Source: Afipia sp. | GTDB taxonomy: Bacteria; Pseudomonadota; Alphaproteobacteria; Rhizobiales; Xanthobacteraceae | Assembly: GCA_017474385.1 (NCBI GenBank) | Contig: JAFVHU010000114.1 | Location: forward strand, 62,001 to 126,000 | DNA length: 64,000 nt | Direction: 5' to 3' | Shown here: positions 28,084-36,884 of the stretch, in pieces | Numbering within the stretch: the first letter of the stretch is position 1 | Layout: the number at the start of each line of letters is the position of its first letter | Position numbers and translations under genes: made by a program | Notes under the pieces: model-generated | Seen by the model: the letters and a program-made list of their open reading frames with translations, nothing else | The model's database searches: none | Told to the model about the DNA's origin: nothing

Positions 28084-28875
28084 TTATCCGAGCCATCGCT
28101 TGCGGCGCCGATAGTGCTTGATGTTCCGATAGCTCTTGCGCACGCCTTCGAGGTTGAGGCCGAGATAGAATTCGCGGATGTCCTCGTTGGCGCGAAGGTC
28201 GGCCGCGTTACCTTCCAGTACGATGCGTCCGTCTTCCATGACGTATCCGAAATCGGCGAGGTCCAGCGCGACGCGGGTATTCTGTTCGACGATGAGCAGC
28301 GTCAGGCCATCTTCCTTCAATGAGCGGAGAACGCCGAACACCTCATCGACCATCATCGGCGCCAGCCCCAACGACGGCTCGTCGATCATCATGAGCTTCG
28401 GATTGGCCATCAGCGCGCGGCCGATCACCACCATCTGCTGTTCGCCGCCGGACAAATAGCCGGTCGTGCGCGACTTCAGCAAGGCAAGGCGCTTGATCCG
28501 GTCGTAGACGCCATCGAGCCGCCGCCGCATCGCCGGCGCTGAAGGCTCCATATGACCGCCGGCAATCAGGTTCTGCTCCACGGTCAGGTGACTGAGGACG
28601 CGGCGGCCCTCCATGACGTGGACGATCCCGTTGCGGACGATTTTTGCCGGATCACCGCCGTCGATCCGCGAGCCCTCGAACGAAATCGTCCCCGACGTCA
28701 CCTTGCCGTCCTCGGTCATGAGGAGGTTCGAGATCGATTTGAGCGTGGTCGACTTGCCAGCTCCGTTGCCGCCCAAGAGCGTGACGCAAGACCCCTTGGG
28801 CACGACGAGCGTAATACCCTTCACCGCAAGGATGACGTCGCTGTAGATAACCTCGACATTGCTGAGCTCAAGCAT
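28084..28875 (-). CDS. livF: branched-chain-type ABC ATPase (LivF)
   Basis: 263 residues from ATG 28875 (GCGGAG 6 bases upstream; a GTG at 28932 overlapping the receptor gene is also open). Walker A GGNGAGKST, LivF block VHVMEGRRVLSHLTVEQNL, signature LSGGEQQMVVIGRAL, Walker B LMMIDEPSLGLAP. An unusual basic C-terminal tail of about 25 residues follows the fold (EGVRKSYRNIKHYRRRKRWL), seen in LivF of acyl-ligase-linked operons. Last gene of the livG-ligase-livH-livM-receptor-livF operon. Confidence 0.92.
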   Translation of the reverse strand: MLELSNVEVIYSDVILAVKGITLVVPKGSCVTLLGGNGAGKSTTLKSISNLLMTEDGKVTSGTISFEGSRIDGGDPAKIVRNGIVHVMEGRRVLSHLTVEQNLIAGGHMEPSAPAMRRRLDGVYDRIKRLALLKSRTTGYLSGGEQQMVVIGRALMANPKLMMIDEPSLGLAPMMVDEVFGVLRSLKEDGLTLLIVEQNTRVALDLADFGYVMEDGRIVLEGNAADLRANEDIREFYLGLNLEGVRKSYRNIKHYRRRKRWLG

Positions 28876-28888
28876 CGACAACTCCGCG

Positions 28889-28912
28889 GCCGGAGCGCTG
28901 TCGCGCTCCGGC
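28889..28912. terminator. hairpin between receptor gene and livF
   Basis: GCCGGAGCGC, loop TGTC, GCGCTCCGGC: a perfect 10-bp GC-rich stem in the 50 bases between the receptor stop and the livF ATG. No T-run follows on the minus strand, so it may attenuate transcription or stabilise the receptor mRNA end rather than terminate fully. Confidence 0.5.
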
Positions 28913-28925
28913 TGGTTCAGCCGGG

Positions 28926-30155
28926 TTACCACTTCGCAATCGTGGGGACCGGCACGTTTTCAGCGGCGATAACATATTTACCATCCTTGATGGTCGCGAC
29001 GTTGACGGTCAGGCCCTTGACCGGGAATGGCGCCTCATTCGTATAAGTCAGGTTTGGCAGAATGCTGAAAGTCTGATCGGCCGAAATCGGTGTCGTCAGC
29101 AGCGCGGTGCGAACCGCCTCGCCAGTGACTTTGTCGGCGCCGACCTTGCGCGCAGCCGCCTCGATCGCCCGGAGTGCGACCAGCGTCTGATTGTAGCCCA
29201 TGACGCTCGCGACGGACCATGTCGCCTGCGACTTGTATTTTGCGACGACCATCTGGTGGAAGTCGTGGGCTTTGGTCTTTTGCTCAGTCGGCACGGCCAT
29301 GCCGTAGACTTCATAGTCGCCTTCCAGGTCCTTCATGCCGCCAACGGCCTTACCTGAGGCAATCAGGCCGTTATGCGAACTCATCATGATCGGAATATCG
29401 GCCTTGCCGAGCGCCTGCAGCGCACGCTTGGTCGCCACAACCGCGGCCGTGTTGGTCTGGATATCGATAACTTGCACGCCCTTGCGGATCAGGCGGCCAA
29501 CCTGGGTGGTCAGATCGGTCGGCTGAACTTCGGTAAAAATGGTCTCGACGATTTCAGCCTTGTCCGGGTTGTCCTTGGCGAACTTCTCCGCGCCCTTGGC
29601 AATATCGACATAAGCCGGCGAGGCTTCCGAGGAAATGATGCCGACTTTCAGCGGCCCCTTGATGCCGCGGGTGCTGCGGAACCATTCGAAGAACCCGGCA
29701 GCCTCATGGCCATAAGTTGGCCGCGGGTTGAAGATCCAGGGATCGCCTTTCCAAGCGAACCCGTAACCGGCCGTCGACATCAACATGGGCACCTTGTCCG
29801 CCGGAAGCCGACCTTGCAGCGCGGCGACGTCAGGTCCACCGACGCCGAGTACGGCCACCGGATTGAGTTCGGCCTTGATGCCGGGCCAAAGGCTCGCAGT
29901 CTGCGCCGCGTCGTAGCGCCCGTCAAAGTCCTTGATCCCGATCTTGATGCCCATTCCCTTGCCGACTTCTTCGTTCCACCAATCGACAGTGGCGCGACGG
30001 GCGCCGACAAGGTCCTTCATGATGTCGGCGTAGGGTCCGGTAAAGTCGGCGATCGAGGCAATATTGTAGGTCGTCTGCGCCGAAGCGGGCAGCGCGAGTG
30101 TGACGACCGCCACTGCCGCGGCGCCTGCGATCCATTTAAAACGTCTGCTCTTCAT
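28926..30155 (-). CDS. ABC transporter substrate-binding protein (Liv type)
   Basis: 409 residues. Signal peptide about 1-26 (cut after ASA), then TTYNIASIADFTGPYADIMK at the start of the binding fold, ADKVPMLMSTAGYGFAWKGD, and IMMSSHNGLIASGKAVGGMK. The receptor class is that of rhizobial operons which also encode an acyl-CoA ligase. Together with that ligase gene three genes upstream, a carboxylic acid ligand (fatty, cyclic or aromatic) is likely. Confidence 0.92.
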   Translation of the reverse strand: MKSRRFKWIAGAAAVAVVTLALPASAQTTYNIASIADFTGPYADIMKDLVGARRATVDWWNEEVGKGMGIKIGIKDFDGRYDAAQTASLWPGIKAELNPVAVLGVGGPDVAALQGRLPADKVPMLMSTAGYGFAWKGDPWIFNPRPTYGHEAAGFFEWFRSTRGIKGPLKVGIISSEASPAYVDIAKGAEKFAKDNPDKAEIVETIFTEVQPTDLTTQVGRLIRKGVQVIDIQTNTAAVVATKRALQALGKADIPIMMSSHNGLIASGKAVGGMKDLEGDYEVYGMAVPTEQKTKAHDFHQMVVAKYKSQATWSVASVMGYNQTLVALRAIEAAARKVGADKVTGEAVRTALLTTPISADQTFSILPNLTYTNEAPFPVKGLTVNVATIKDGKYVIAAENVPVPTIAKW

Positions 30156-30217
30156 CTCTACGTCCTCCCGGTTCTGTTATGTTTCATGGACACCGCCCTG
30201 CGGCGGCTTCGCTACGT

Positions 30218-31264
30218 TCAGTATGGAAACGGCCATGTCCGATACGACCGCTTCAGGATATTCCAGCGATGCATCAGGCCGCGCGGCTCGAAGATCAGAA
30301 ATGCTGCAATGACGCTGCCGAGAAACACATTCATCAGGGAAAATACGACATCGCCGCCGATCGAGGGGAATTGCGAGACGACGGATGGCCCGAGCGACAC
30401 GAAGGCCTCCTGAATGCATTTGATGACGACGACGCCGACGAGAGCGCCCGTGATCGACCCCATTCCGCCGACGATTATCATGGCAATAAACCATATCGAA
30501 TTGAACAGCGTGAACTGATCGACCGCGACAAAGCGAACGAAATAAGCCCACAATCCGCCGCCGACGCCGGCATAGAATGCGCCGACCAAGAACGCGGTCG
30601 CCTTGATGGCCACGACATCAATGCCCATAATGCCGGCTGCGACGTCGTCGTCGCGCACGGCTACGAAAGCGCGTCCGTACCGGCCCCGCACCATGCCGTA
30701 AGCGCCAAAGGTCATGAGCGCCGCGACGGCGAGACAGAGATAATAGATCGAGATATCCGTCGCGAACGCGAATCCGAACAGGCTGGCAGGGTCGAGCGTC
30801 AGGCCGTTCGAACCGCCAAACCATGGCAGGTTCAGAACGAAGAAATGAAACAGCGCCTGGGCGGCGATCGTCGTCAGCGCCAGGTAGAACCCCTTGATGC
30901 GCACCGCCGACAATCCGAAGATGAAGCCGAACACAGCCGCGGAACACCCCCCGAGCGGGATGGTCAACCAGAACGGAAACCCCAGTTTCGTGGCCAGAAA
31001 ACCGGTCGTGTAGGCGCCGACGCCCATAAAGGCGGCCTGTCCCAGATTGATCTGGCCGGCATAACCGGTGGTGACCTGAAGGCCGAGGACGATCACCGAC
31101 GAGATCAATATCAGCGTCGAGATGGCGAGCAGCCGCGGTCCGAACAGGATCGGCAGCGCCAGCAGGAAAATCAGAAACAAGGCTAGGGCAATCTGCTGCG
31201 GACGCGTCCGCACCAACGCCGCATCGCGCGCAAAACTGGTGGCGAAAATGCCGGCCGGATCCAT
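30218..31264 (-). CDS. livM: branched-chain-type ABC permease (LivM)
   Basis: 348 residues with about ten membrane helices. LivM signature QVTTGYAGQINLGQAAFMGV, cytoplasmic loop RDDDVAAGIMGIDVVAIKAT. It starts 3 bases after livH. A short soluble N-terminus (FATSFARDAALVRTR) precedes the first helix. Confidence 0.92.
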   Translation of the reverse strand: MDPAGIFATSFARDAALVRTRPQQIALALFLIFLLALPILFGPRLLAISTLILISSVIVLGLQVTTGYAGQINLGQAAFMGVGAYTTGFLATKLGFPFWLTIPLGGCSAAVFGFIFGLSAVRIKGFYLALTTIAAQALFHFFVLNLPWFGGSNGLTLDPASLFGFAFATDISIYYLCLAVAALMTFGAYGMVRGRYGRAFVAVRDDDVAAGIMGIDVVAIKATAFLVGAFYAGVGGGLWAYFVRFVAVDQFTLFNSIWFIAMIIVGGMGSITGALVGVVVIKCIQEAFVSLGPSVVSQFPSIGGDVVFSLMNVFLGSVIAAFLIFEPRGLMHRWNILKRSYRTWPFPY

Positions 31265-31267
31265 CGC

Positions 31268-32155
31268 TCAAACCCTCTCGATCGTTCTCCACCCGAACAT
31301 TCCGGTCGGGCGGATAAACAAGATGACAAGCATGATCACGAACGGGAATACCGAGCCAACCGCTCCGCCGACCACCGGGTCGACATAGGCCGTCACAAGT
31401 CCCTGCACGGCGCCGACGATCAGACCGGCCAACAAGACTCCGGCGATCGACTCGAATCCGGCGAGCAGGGCCACCGGCAGCGCCGAAAGCCCGATGTCCG
31501 ACGCCAGGAAATTCAGCGACTTGCCGCTGAGGTAGATGATCGCGCCGAGGGTCGACAATACGGCGCCCAGCGCCCAGGCGAAAGCGATGGAGCGTTTCAC
31601 CGAGATTCCCATCGACAACGCGACCTGATGATCCTCGGCGACCGCGGTCATTTTGAGTCCGGCGCGGGTGTTGTTGAAGAACCACGACAGGCCCAGTCCG
31701 ACAATCACCGTGATCACGGCGCCGATCAGCAGTGACCGCGGAATCAGGATGTCGCCGATGATCACCGGCTTCAACGCGAAGATGATCGGAAACGGCCGGA
31801 CCTGCGGTCCGAATATCAAAAGGATGAGGCCCCTGATGAGAATCAGCAGGCCGATCGTCACCATCACCATCGCGAAACTGGACTCGCCGACGAGACGCGA
31901 AAAAAAGATGCGCTCGATGATAAGCCCGAATATCGCCGATACCGCCATCGCCAGCGGAAGCGCCACGAACAGTGGCAGTCCGGTTTGGATCACCATCCAC
32001 CAGACGATGAAGCCGCCGAACACGACGAGCTCGCCTTGCGCAAAGTTGAACACCTTCGACGCGCGGTAGATGACAATGAAGCCCATCGCGATAAGGGCGT
32101 AAAGGAGCCCTACCAGCGAACCGTTGATCAGGTAATTCAGAAAGTCGATCATCAT
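31268..32155 (-). CDS. livH: branched-chain-type ABC permease (LivH)
   Basis: 295 residues. MIDFLNYLINGSLVGLLYAL at the start, then IVIYRASKVFNFAQGELVVF, the LivH signature. Two ATG codons in a row (32155, 32152) are possible starts; both overlap the stop of the acyl-CoA ligase gene, so the two genes are translationally coupled. Confidence 0.92.
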   Translation of the reverse strand: MMIDFLNYLINGSLVGLLYALIAMGFIVIYRASKVFNFAQGELVVFGGFIVWWMVIQTGLPLFVALPLAMAVSAIFGLIIERIFFSRLVGESSFAMVMVTIGLLILIRGLILLIFGPQVRPFPIIFALKPVIIGDILIPRSLLIGAVITVIVGLGLSWFFNNTRAGLKMTAVAEDHQVALSMGISVKRSIAFAWALGAVLSTLGAIIYLSGKSLNFLASDIGLSALPVALLAGFESIAGVLLAGLIVGAVQGLVTAYVDPVVGGAVGSVFPFVIMLVILFIRPTGMFGWRTIERV

Positions 32156-34134
32156 GACATCCCGGCCATTTTGCGCCGCGCCTGCACCGCCGTGGCGACC
32201 AGAGGGGCCGCGTCGACGGAATGAATCAGCACGTTGGCCGCCATCGTTCCGCGGCGTCCATCCTGGTAGGTGACGGGGATTGAGAGCGCCACGCGATCTT
32301 TGCCGGCGTAGAGGCCGTCGATCAATTCTGCATAGCGTTGCACCAGAAATTCACGTCGTAGCTTGCGCGTGCGGGTCAATTCGCCCTCGTCCGGATCGAG
32401 TTCCTTGGGAAAATTCGCAAATCGCCGGACTTGTGCATGATCGGGCAGAAATTTGTTGATGCGGACGATCTCTTCGCGGATCAAATCGGCTACGGCTGTC
32501 ATTTGCGAGAGGTCGGCGAATGTCGAATAAGCCAGCCTGCGTTCCTCCGCCCACCGCGATACCACACCCATGTCGATATTGATCAACGCTCCGATGTAGT
32601 CCCGCGACGCGTCGCCAAGCGTCATGATGTCCTTGATGAACGGACTGAAGCGCAGCCGCGTTTCGATGAATTGCGGTGGATAGCTTTGACCGGAACTCAG
32701 CTTGGCGAGATCCTCGATCCGCTCGAGGAAAACCAACTCGCCGGAGGTAGTGACGGAAACAGCGTCGCCGGTCCGGTACCATCCGCCATCTATTCGTTCG
32801 GTGGTCTTGTCGGGCTTGCCGAAATAGCCCTGAAAGAAAGATCCACCGCGTACGAGCAGTTCGCCGTCCGGTGAAACCTTCCATTCCAGCGCCGCTGTTG
32901 CGGGGTGGGCTTCAAGCCAGTGGCCGACGGTTTCGAGGTCGTAGCGTTCGCCCTTGTGAATCGTCATGATGCCGATCTCGGTCGAACCGTAAATATTGCG
33001 CAAGGGTACGCCGATGGCGTGAAACAGCCGGAACACATCGGGCGCCATGGTTGATCCGCCGCTCAGCGCGACCTTCACGCGCGTCAGGCCGAGCTTGTCG
33101 CGCAACGGCTTCAGAACCAAAGTCTCCGCGATCGGAAATGCCAAGTGGGCTGCCAATGGTACCGGCTTGCCGTCGAGCCGAGCGACGTTGACCTTGCGTC
33201 CGATCTTGACGCCCCATTCGTAAATGCGGCGGCGGATTGGCCCCGCGTCGAGCATCTTTGCCTGGATCGTCGAGGCCAGGCTCTCCCATTGCCGGGGTGC
33301 GAACACCATCGCCTCGACCGCGAGTTCGCGGAGATTGGCCAGAACCTGCTCCGGCGACTCCGGAAAGTTGACCACCAGCGGCAAGGTGACGCCGATCGTA
33401 ACACCGAACAATTGTTCGGTGACCCAGGCAGGCGCAATGTAGGTGAGGTAATCCATGCCCGGCGTCAGGTCGGTGCCGTTCACCAATCGATGCGCGTTGT
33501 CGATCAGATAACGGTGCGTGATAATGACGCCTTTGGGACGCCCCGTCGTGCCGGATGTGTAGGACAGGATGGCGATGTCGTCAGGCTGGCCCAATGCGAC
33601 AAGGCTATCGAACAACCCCGGCTCGGCGGCGTTCCGCTTGCGTCCCTCGTCTTCCATGTGCTCGAGCTTCATGAGGCTCGGCTGCCGGTAAGACCACATG
33701 CCGGTATCATCCCAGTAGATCAGCCTGCGCAATGTCGGGACGCTGCCGAGTACTGCGAGCCCCTTGTCAATCTGCTCCTGGTCCTGGCCTACGAAGTAAA
33801 CCGCCTGACTGTCGTTCAGGAGGTACTCGATTTCACCGACTGTGAGGTCGGGGTAGAGCGAGACGACCTTGCCGCCGAGCGAGAGCACGGCAAGCTCCAT
33901 CCAAAAATTCTCGGGCTCGTTTTCGCCGATGATGGCGACCGTCTCGCCGCGCGCAAACGACATCGATTGCAATCCAACCGCCAGGTTGCGGACGCGCTCG
34001 AGCACGTCGCCGTAACGGAACTCACGCCAGATGCCCCGATACTTGTGACGCGCGATTAGCCGCTCGGGCTCCGCCGTGGCCCGGTCGACGAATGCCTGCG
34101 GCAATGTTTTCATTGGTGTGGCGGCTGAGGTCAT
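32152..34134 (-). CDS. long-chain-type acyl-CoA synthetase
   Basis: 660 residues of the AMP-forming FadD/long-chain family. P-loop SYTSGTTGRPKGVIITHRYL, later YGSTEIGIMTIH, GGWYRTGDAVSV hinge, LSSGQSYPPQFIE, and a C-terminal domain. The length and the large insertion about 300-400 are typical of long-chain/very-long-chain enzymes. It activates the imported acid to acyl-CoA at the membrane. Placed between livG and livH with overlaps on both sides, it indicates uptake coupled to activation. Confidence 0.9.
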   Translation of the reverse strand: MTSAATPMKTLPQAFVDRATAEPERLIARHKYRGIWREFRYGDVLERVRNLAVGLQSMSFARGETVAIIGENEPENFWMELAVLSLGGKVVSLYPDLTVGEIEYLLNDSQAVYFVGQDQEQIDKGLAVLGSVPTLRRLIYWDDTGMWSYRQPSLMKLEHMEDEGRKRNAAEPGLFDSLVALGQPDDIAILSYTSGTTGRPKGVIITHRYLIDNAHRLVNGTDLTPGMDYLTYIAPAWVTEQLFGVTIGVTLPLVVNFPESPEQVLANLRELAVEAMVFAPRQWESLASTIQAKMLDAGPIRRRIYEWGVKIGRKVNVARLDGKPVPLAAHLAFPIAETLVLKPLRDKLGLTRVKVALSGGSTMAPDVFRLFHAIGVPLRNIYGSTEIGIMTIHKGERYDLETVGHWLEAHPATAALEWKVSPDGELLVRGGSFFQGYFGKPDKTTERIDGGWYRTGDAVSVTTSGELVFLERIEDLAKLSSGQSYPPQFIETRLRFSPFIKDIMTLGDASRDYIGALINIDMGVVSRWAEERRLAYSTFADLSQMTAVADLIREEIVRINKFLPDHAQVRRFANFPKELDPDEGELTRTRKLRREFLVQRYAELIDGLYAGKDRVALSIPVTYQDGRRGTMAANVLIHSVDAAPLVATAVQARRKMAGMS

Positions 34135-34940
34135 TTTTCGCCCAGGTAAGCTTTCATGACCAGCGGGTCCCGCTGAATCTGGGCGGGCGTTCCGGTCGCG
34201 ATCATTTTCCCGAAATCTAGTACGTAGATGCGGTCCGCGAGGTCCATGACCACACCCATATCGTGCTCGACGAGTACGACGGGGATGCCGCGCGCCTCGC
34301 GTACGTCGAGGATGAACCGGGCGAGGTCTTCCTTTTCCTCGTTGTTCATCCCGGCCATCGGCTCGTCCATCAGCAGAATTTTCGGTTCCTGCGCGAGCGC
34401 GCGGCCGAGGTCGACACGCTTGCGCAAGCCATATCCAAGTGTTCCGACCGGCTGATGGCGGATCGATTCGATTTCCAGCAATTCAATGATTTCCTCGACG
34501 ACCTCGCGGTGCTGCGCTTCCTCCTTTTGGGCCCAGTGAAAATGCACGAAGGCCTGCAAAATCGAACTGCGCATATGCATGTGCCGCCCGATCAGGATGT
34601 TCTCGATCACGGTCATGCCGGGAAAGATGTGCGTTCCCTGAAACGTCCGCGCCAATCCGGATCGCGCGATTTGATGGACGCTTCGGCCGACCATCTGCTC
34701 ACCATCGAACACGATGCGGCCCTGCTGCGGTCGATAGAAGCCGCTCATACAGTTCATCAGCGAGGTTTTGCCGGCGCCGTTGGGGCCGATAACCGCAATG
34801 AGCTCGTCGGGCCTGATCTCGATCGAGACTTCGTTCAGGGCGACAACGCCGCCGAACGACATTCGCAGACGGTCTGCGGTCAGCATCGGCCGCATACCGC
34901 TCACGTTGGGCTCCGCATGGGTCGCCGCTTCGGCGCTCAT
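34131..34940 (-). CDS. livG: branched-chain-type ABC ATPase (LivG)
   Basis: 269 residues. Walker A GPNGAGKTS, FQGTHIFPGMTVIENILIGR, signature LGYGLRKRVDLGRAL (LivG form), Walker B ILLMDEPMAGMN, VLVEHDMG. First gene of the six-gene operon; its promoter region is shared with the divergent nitronate monooxygenase at 35081. Confidence 0.92.
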   Translation of the reverse strand: MSAEAATHAEPNVSGMRPMLTADRLRMSFGGVVALNEVSIEIRPDELIAVIGPNGAGKTSLMNCMSGFYRPQQGRIVFDGEQMVGRSVHQIARSGLARTFQGTHIFPGMTVIENILIGRHMHMRSSILQAFVHFHWAQKEEAQHREVVEEIIELLEIESIRHQPVGTLGYGLRKRVDLGRALAQEPKILLMDEPMAGMNNEEKEDLARFILDVREARGIPVVLVEHDMGVVMDLADRIYVLDFGKMIATGTPAQIQRDPLVMKAYLGEK

Positions 34941-35018
34941 GTCTCCTCCGTAGTCGCGCAGTCGTTCAAAGCGCGCGCGTAGTTATTTTCGTTGCGTTAT
35001 GACCAATCAGGCATAATA

Positions 35019-35035
35019 CTTACTTGCAAGTCAAA
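35019..35035. promoter_or_regulatory. candidate TetR operator 2 (livG operon / nitronate monooxygenase)
   Basis: CTTACTTGCAAGTCAAA (35019-35035) contains the perfect palindrome ACTTGCAAGT and the shared GTCAAA half. It lies in the 140-bp divergent region, 45 bases before the nitronate monooxygenase start. Confidence 0.55.
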
Positions 35036-35080
35036 TAGATTTTTGACGCTTTTCATGCGACCAATTCACGGCGTGAACGA

Positions 35081-36052
35081 ATGCTGGGCGACCCCAATCT
35101 TGCTGTGCAACTCCGCACCCAGCTCAAATTGCCCGTTCTGGTTGGGCCGATGTTTCTCGTATCGGGTCCCGACCTTGTCATCGCTTGTTCGCAGGCCGGC
35201 GTCGCGGGCTCTTTTCCGACCCTTAATGCGCGGTCGACGGCAATCCTGGATCAATGGCTCGCGAGGATCACGGCCGAGTTGCAGCCGGACGCGGCTCCCT
35301 ATGCAGCGAACCTGATCGTCCATCCAACCAACACCAGGCTGGCGGAAGACGTCGATCTGGTCGTCAAACACAAGTCGCCGCTGGTGATTGCCAGCGTCGG
35401 ACATCCGGGTCGTGTTGTTGCCGCCGTAAAGAGCTACGGCGGCTTGGTTTTCTCCGACGTCGCCTCGCTCAAACACGCCCAACGCGCGGCGGAAACCGGC
35501 GTTGATGGTCTGATTTTGTTGTGTGGCGGCTCCGGCGGCAACACCGGTTGGCTCAACCCCTTCGCATTCGTCACCGCCGTTCGTAAATTCTTCGCCGGAC
35601 CCCTTGTTCTCGCCGGGGCGATCTCGAATGGCCGCCTGATCCATGTTGCGGAAGAGCTCGGCGCCGACTTCGCCTATGTCGGTACGCCCTTTATCGCGGC
35701 GACGGAGAGCATGGCGGCGGATGATTACCGGCAAATGCTGATCGATAGCAACGCCGACGACATTCAGCTGACGGCCGAAGTCACTGGCCTTCCCGCCAAC
35801 ATGCTCCGCAAAAGCCTCGAACGCAGCGGCTTCAGGCCGGAGCCGAAGCATGACGGTTTCAATCTCCTGAAGGAGATCGAGACGCTGAAGGCATGGCGGG
35901 ATATCTGGAGCGCGGGGCAGGGCGTTGGCGATGTCGAGCGTGTCGAGCCGGCTGCGGGCGTGATCGACCGCATGACGCATGATTACGATGCGGCGCGCGC
36001 AGCAAGCCAGCAACGGGCCGCGCGCAGGTTCGCTTCAGTCGGCAGTCAATAG
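35081..36052 (+). CDS. nitronate monooxygenase / 2-nitropropane dioxygenase family
   Basis: 323 residues of the FMN-dependent TIM-barrel family. N-terminal LPVLVGPMFLVSGPDLVIAC, VHPTNTRLAEDVDLVV, GLILLCGGSGGNTGW (FMN phosphate), GADFAYVGTPFIAATES, C-terminal WRDIWSAGQGVGDVERVEPA. Family members oxidise propionate-3-nitronate or nitroalkanes, but homologues in acyl-CoA gene clusters may act on other substrates. A decayed paralogue is at 23265-23935, another diverged relative at 41191. Ribosome site is weak. Confidence 0.88.
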   Translation: MLGDPNLAVQLRTQLKLPVLVGPMFLVSGPDLVIACSQAGVAGSFPTLNARSTAILDQWLARITAELQPDAAPYAANLIVHPTNTRLAEDVDLVVKHKSPLVIASVGHPGRVVAAVKSYGGLVFSDVASLKHAQRAAETGVDGLILLCGGSGGNTGWLNPFAFVTAVRKFFAGPLVLAGAISNGRLIHVAEELGADFAYVGTPFIAATESMAADDYRQMLIDSNADDIQLTAEVTGLPANMLRKSLERSGFRPEPKHDGFNLLKEIETLKAWRDIWSAGQGVGDVERVEPAAGVIDRMTHDYDAARAASQQRAARRFASVGSQ

Positions 36053-36154
36053 CTCGCGGGACGGCTCTCGTCCGCTTTTGCCTTAACGGCTCAAGGTGGG
36101 GGCCGATCCCACGGATATACGCAATATCCAGCAACCGCGGGATACGCTCTTAGG

Positions 36155-36781
36155 CTAGGGCGAAACGGCGTGGTCGAGAAGGTCTGTAAAAACCTTCGCG
36201 ATCTCCGCGCCGCTTTTCGGTCCGTCCTTATCGAACCACCGTGCCATCCAGTTGACCGCACCCATGAAGAAAAACACGGTCAATTTTGGATCGACCTGCC
36301 GTATGCTGCCGTCGGCCATGCCCTTCTCGATAATCGCCTGCATCTGATGCTGCGCCTTGTCACGGCGCGCGGCGACGATCTTGCGGTTGGCGGGATCGAG
36401 CGCCTGGAATTCGACGAGGACGGCGCAATCGCCGATCTCGCTGTTGTGCGACTCGATGAATTCCTTCGCAAACGAAAGCAGAATTTCACGGCCGTTCCTG
36501 CCGGTCTTGTACGCGTGCTCGAACGCGCGATCGCCGAGATCCTGCGACAGCATATGGCACTCGAACAGGATTTCCTGCTTGTTCTTGATGTAATAATAGA
36601 GCGCGGGCTTGGTCACGCCAAGCGTCTTGGCGACATCGTCGAGCGACGTCGCATGATATCCTTGCGAGCTGAATGCGCGCGCCGCCTCTTTCAGCAAGGC
36701 GGTTCGCTTCAGATTGAATTGCTGGTCGCGGGTCTGAACGGTGTCGTTCCACGCGGCAAGCTGACGGTCACGGCCAGACAC
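36155..36781 (-). CDS. TetR-family transcriptional repressor
   Basis: 208 residues from the GTG at 36781, which has AGGAG 5 bases upstream; longer in-frame starts up to 36832 have none. HTH at about 15-60 (KEAARAFSSQGYHATSLDDV, AKTLGVTKPALYYYIKNKQE). The C-terminal ligand domain (about 80-205) is of the fatty-acyl/aryl-CoA responsive type. It sits between nitronate monooxygenase and acyl-CoA dehydrogenase, both preceded by the shared GTCAAA motif, so it is the probable repressor of the regulon and responds to an acyl-CoA. Confidence 0.88.
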   Translation of the reverse strand: MSGRDRQLAAWNDTVQTRDQQFNLKRTALLKEAARAFSSQGYHATSLDDVAKTLGVTKPALYYYIKNKQEILFECHMLSQDLGDRAFEHAYKTGRNGREILLSFAKEFIESHNSEIGDCAVLVEFQALDPANRKIVAARRDKAQHQMQAIIEKGMADGSIRQVDPKLTVFFFMGAVNWMARWFDKDGPKSGAEIAKVFTDLLDHAVSP

Positions 36782-36867
36782 CACCACTCCTAGAATTTCA
36801 TTGCGAGAACAGCAGCGCTGATCCCGGCACAATTGAGCTGATTCGGTCAGCTTTTATCAACGCGAAT

Positions 36868-36884
36868 ACCCATCGCAAGTCAAA
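36868..36884. promoter_or_regulatory. possible TetR half-operator (autoregulation)
   Basis: GCAAGTCAAA at 36875-36884 repeats the right half of operator 2 exactly, but the left half is poor. It is about 90 bases before the TetR start and overlaps the stop of the acyl-CoA dehydrogenase gene. Confidence 0.35.

Noticed and set aside
29373..31186. Large plus-strand frames opposite the receptor and livM
   Set aside because: No motifs, Arg/Asp/His-rich shadow composition; the minus-strand genes are certain.
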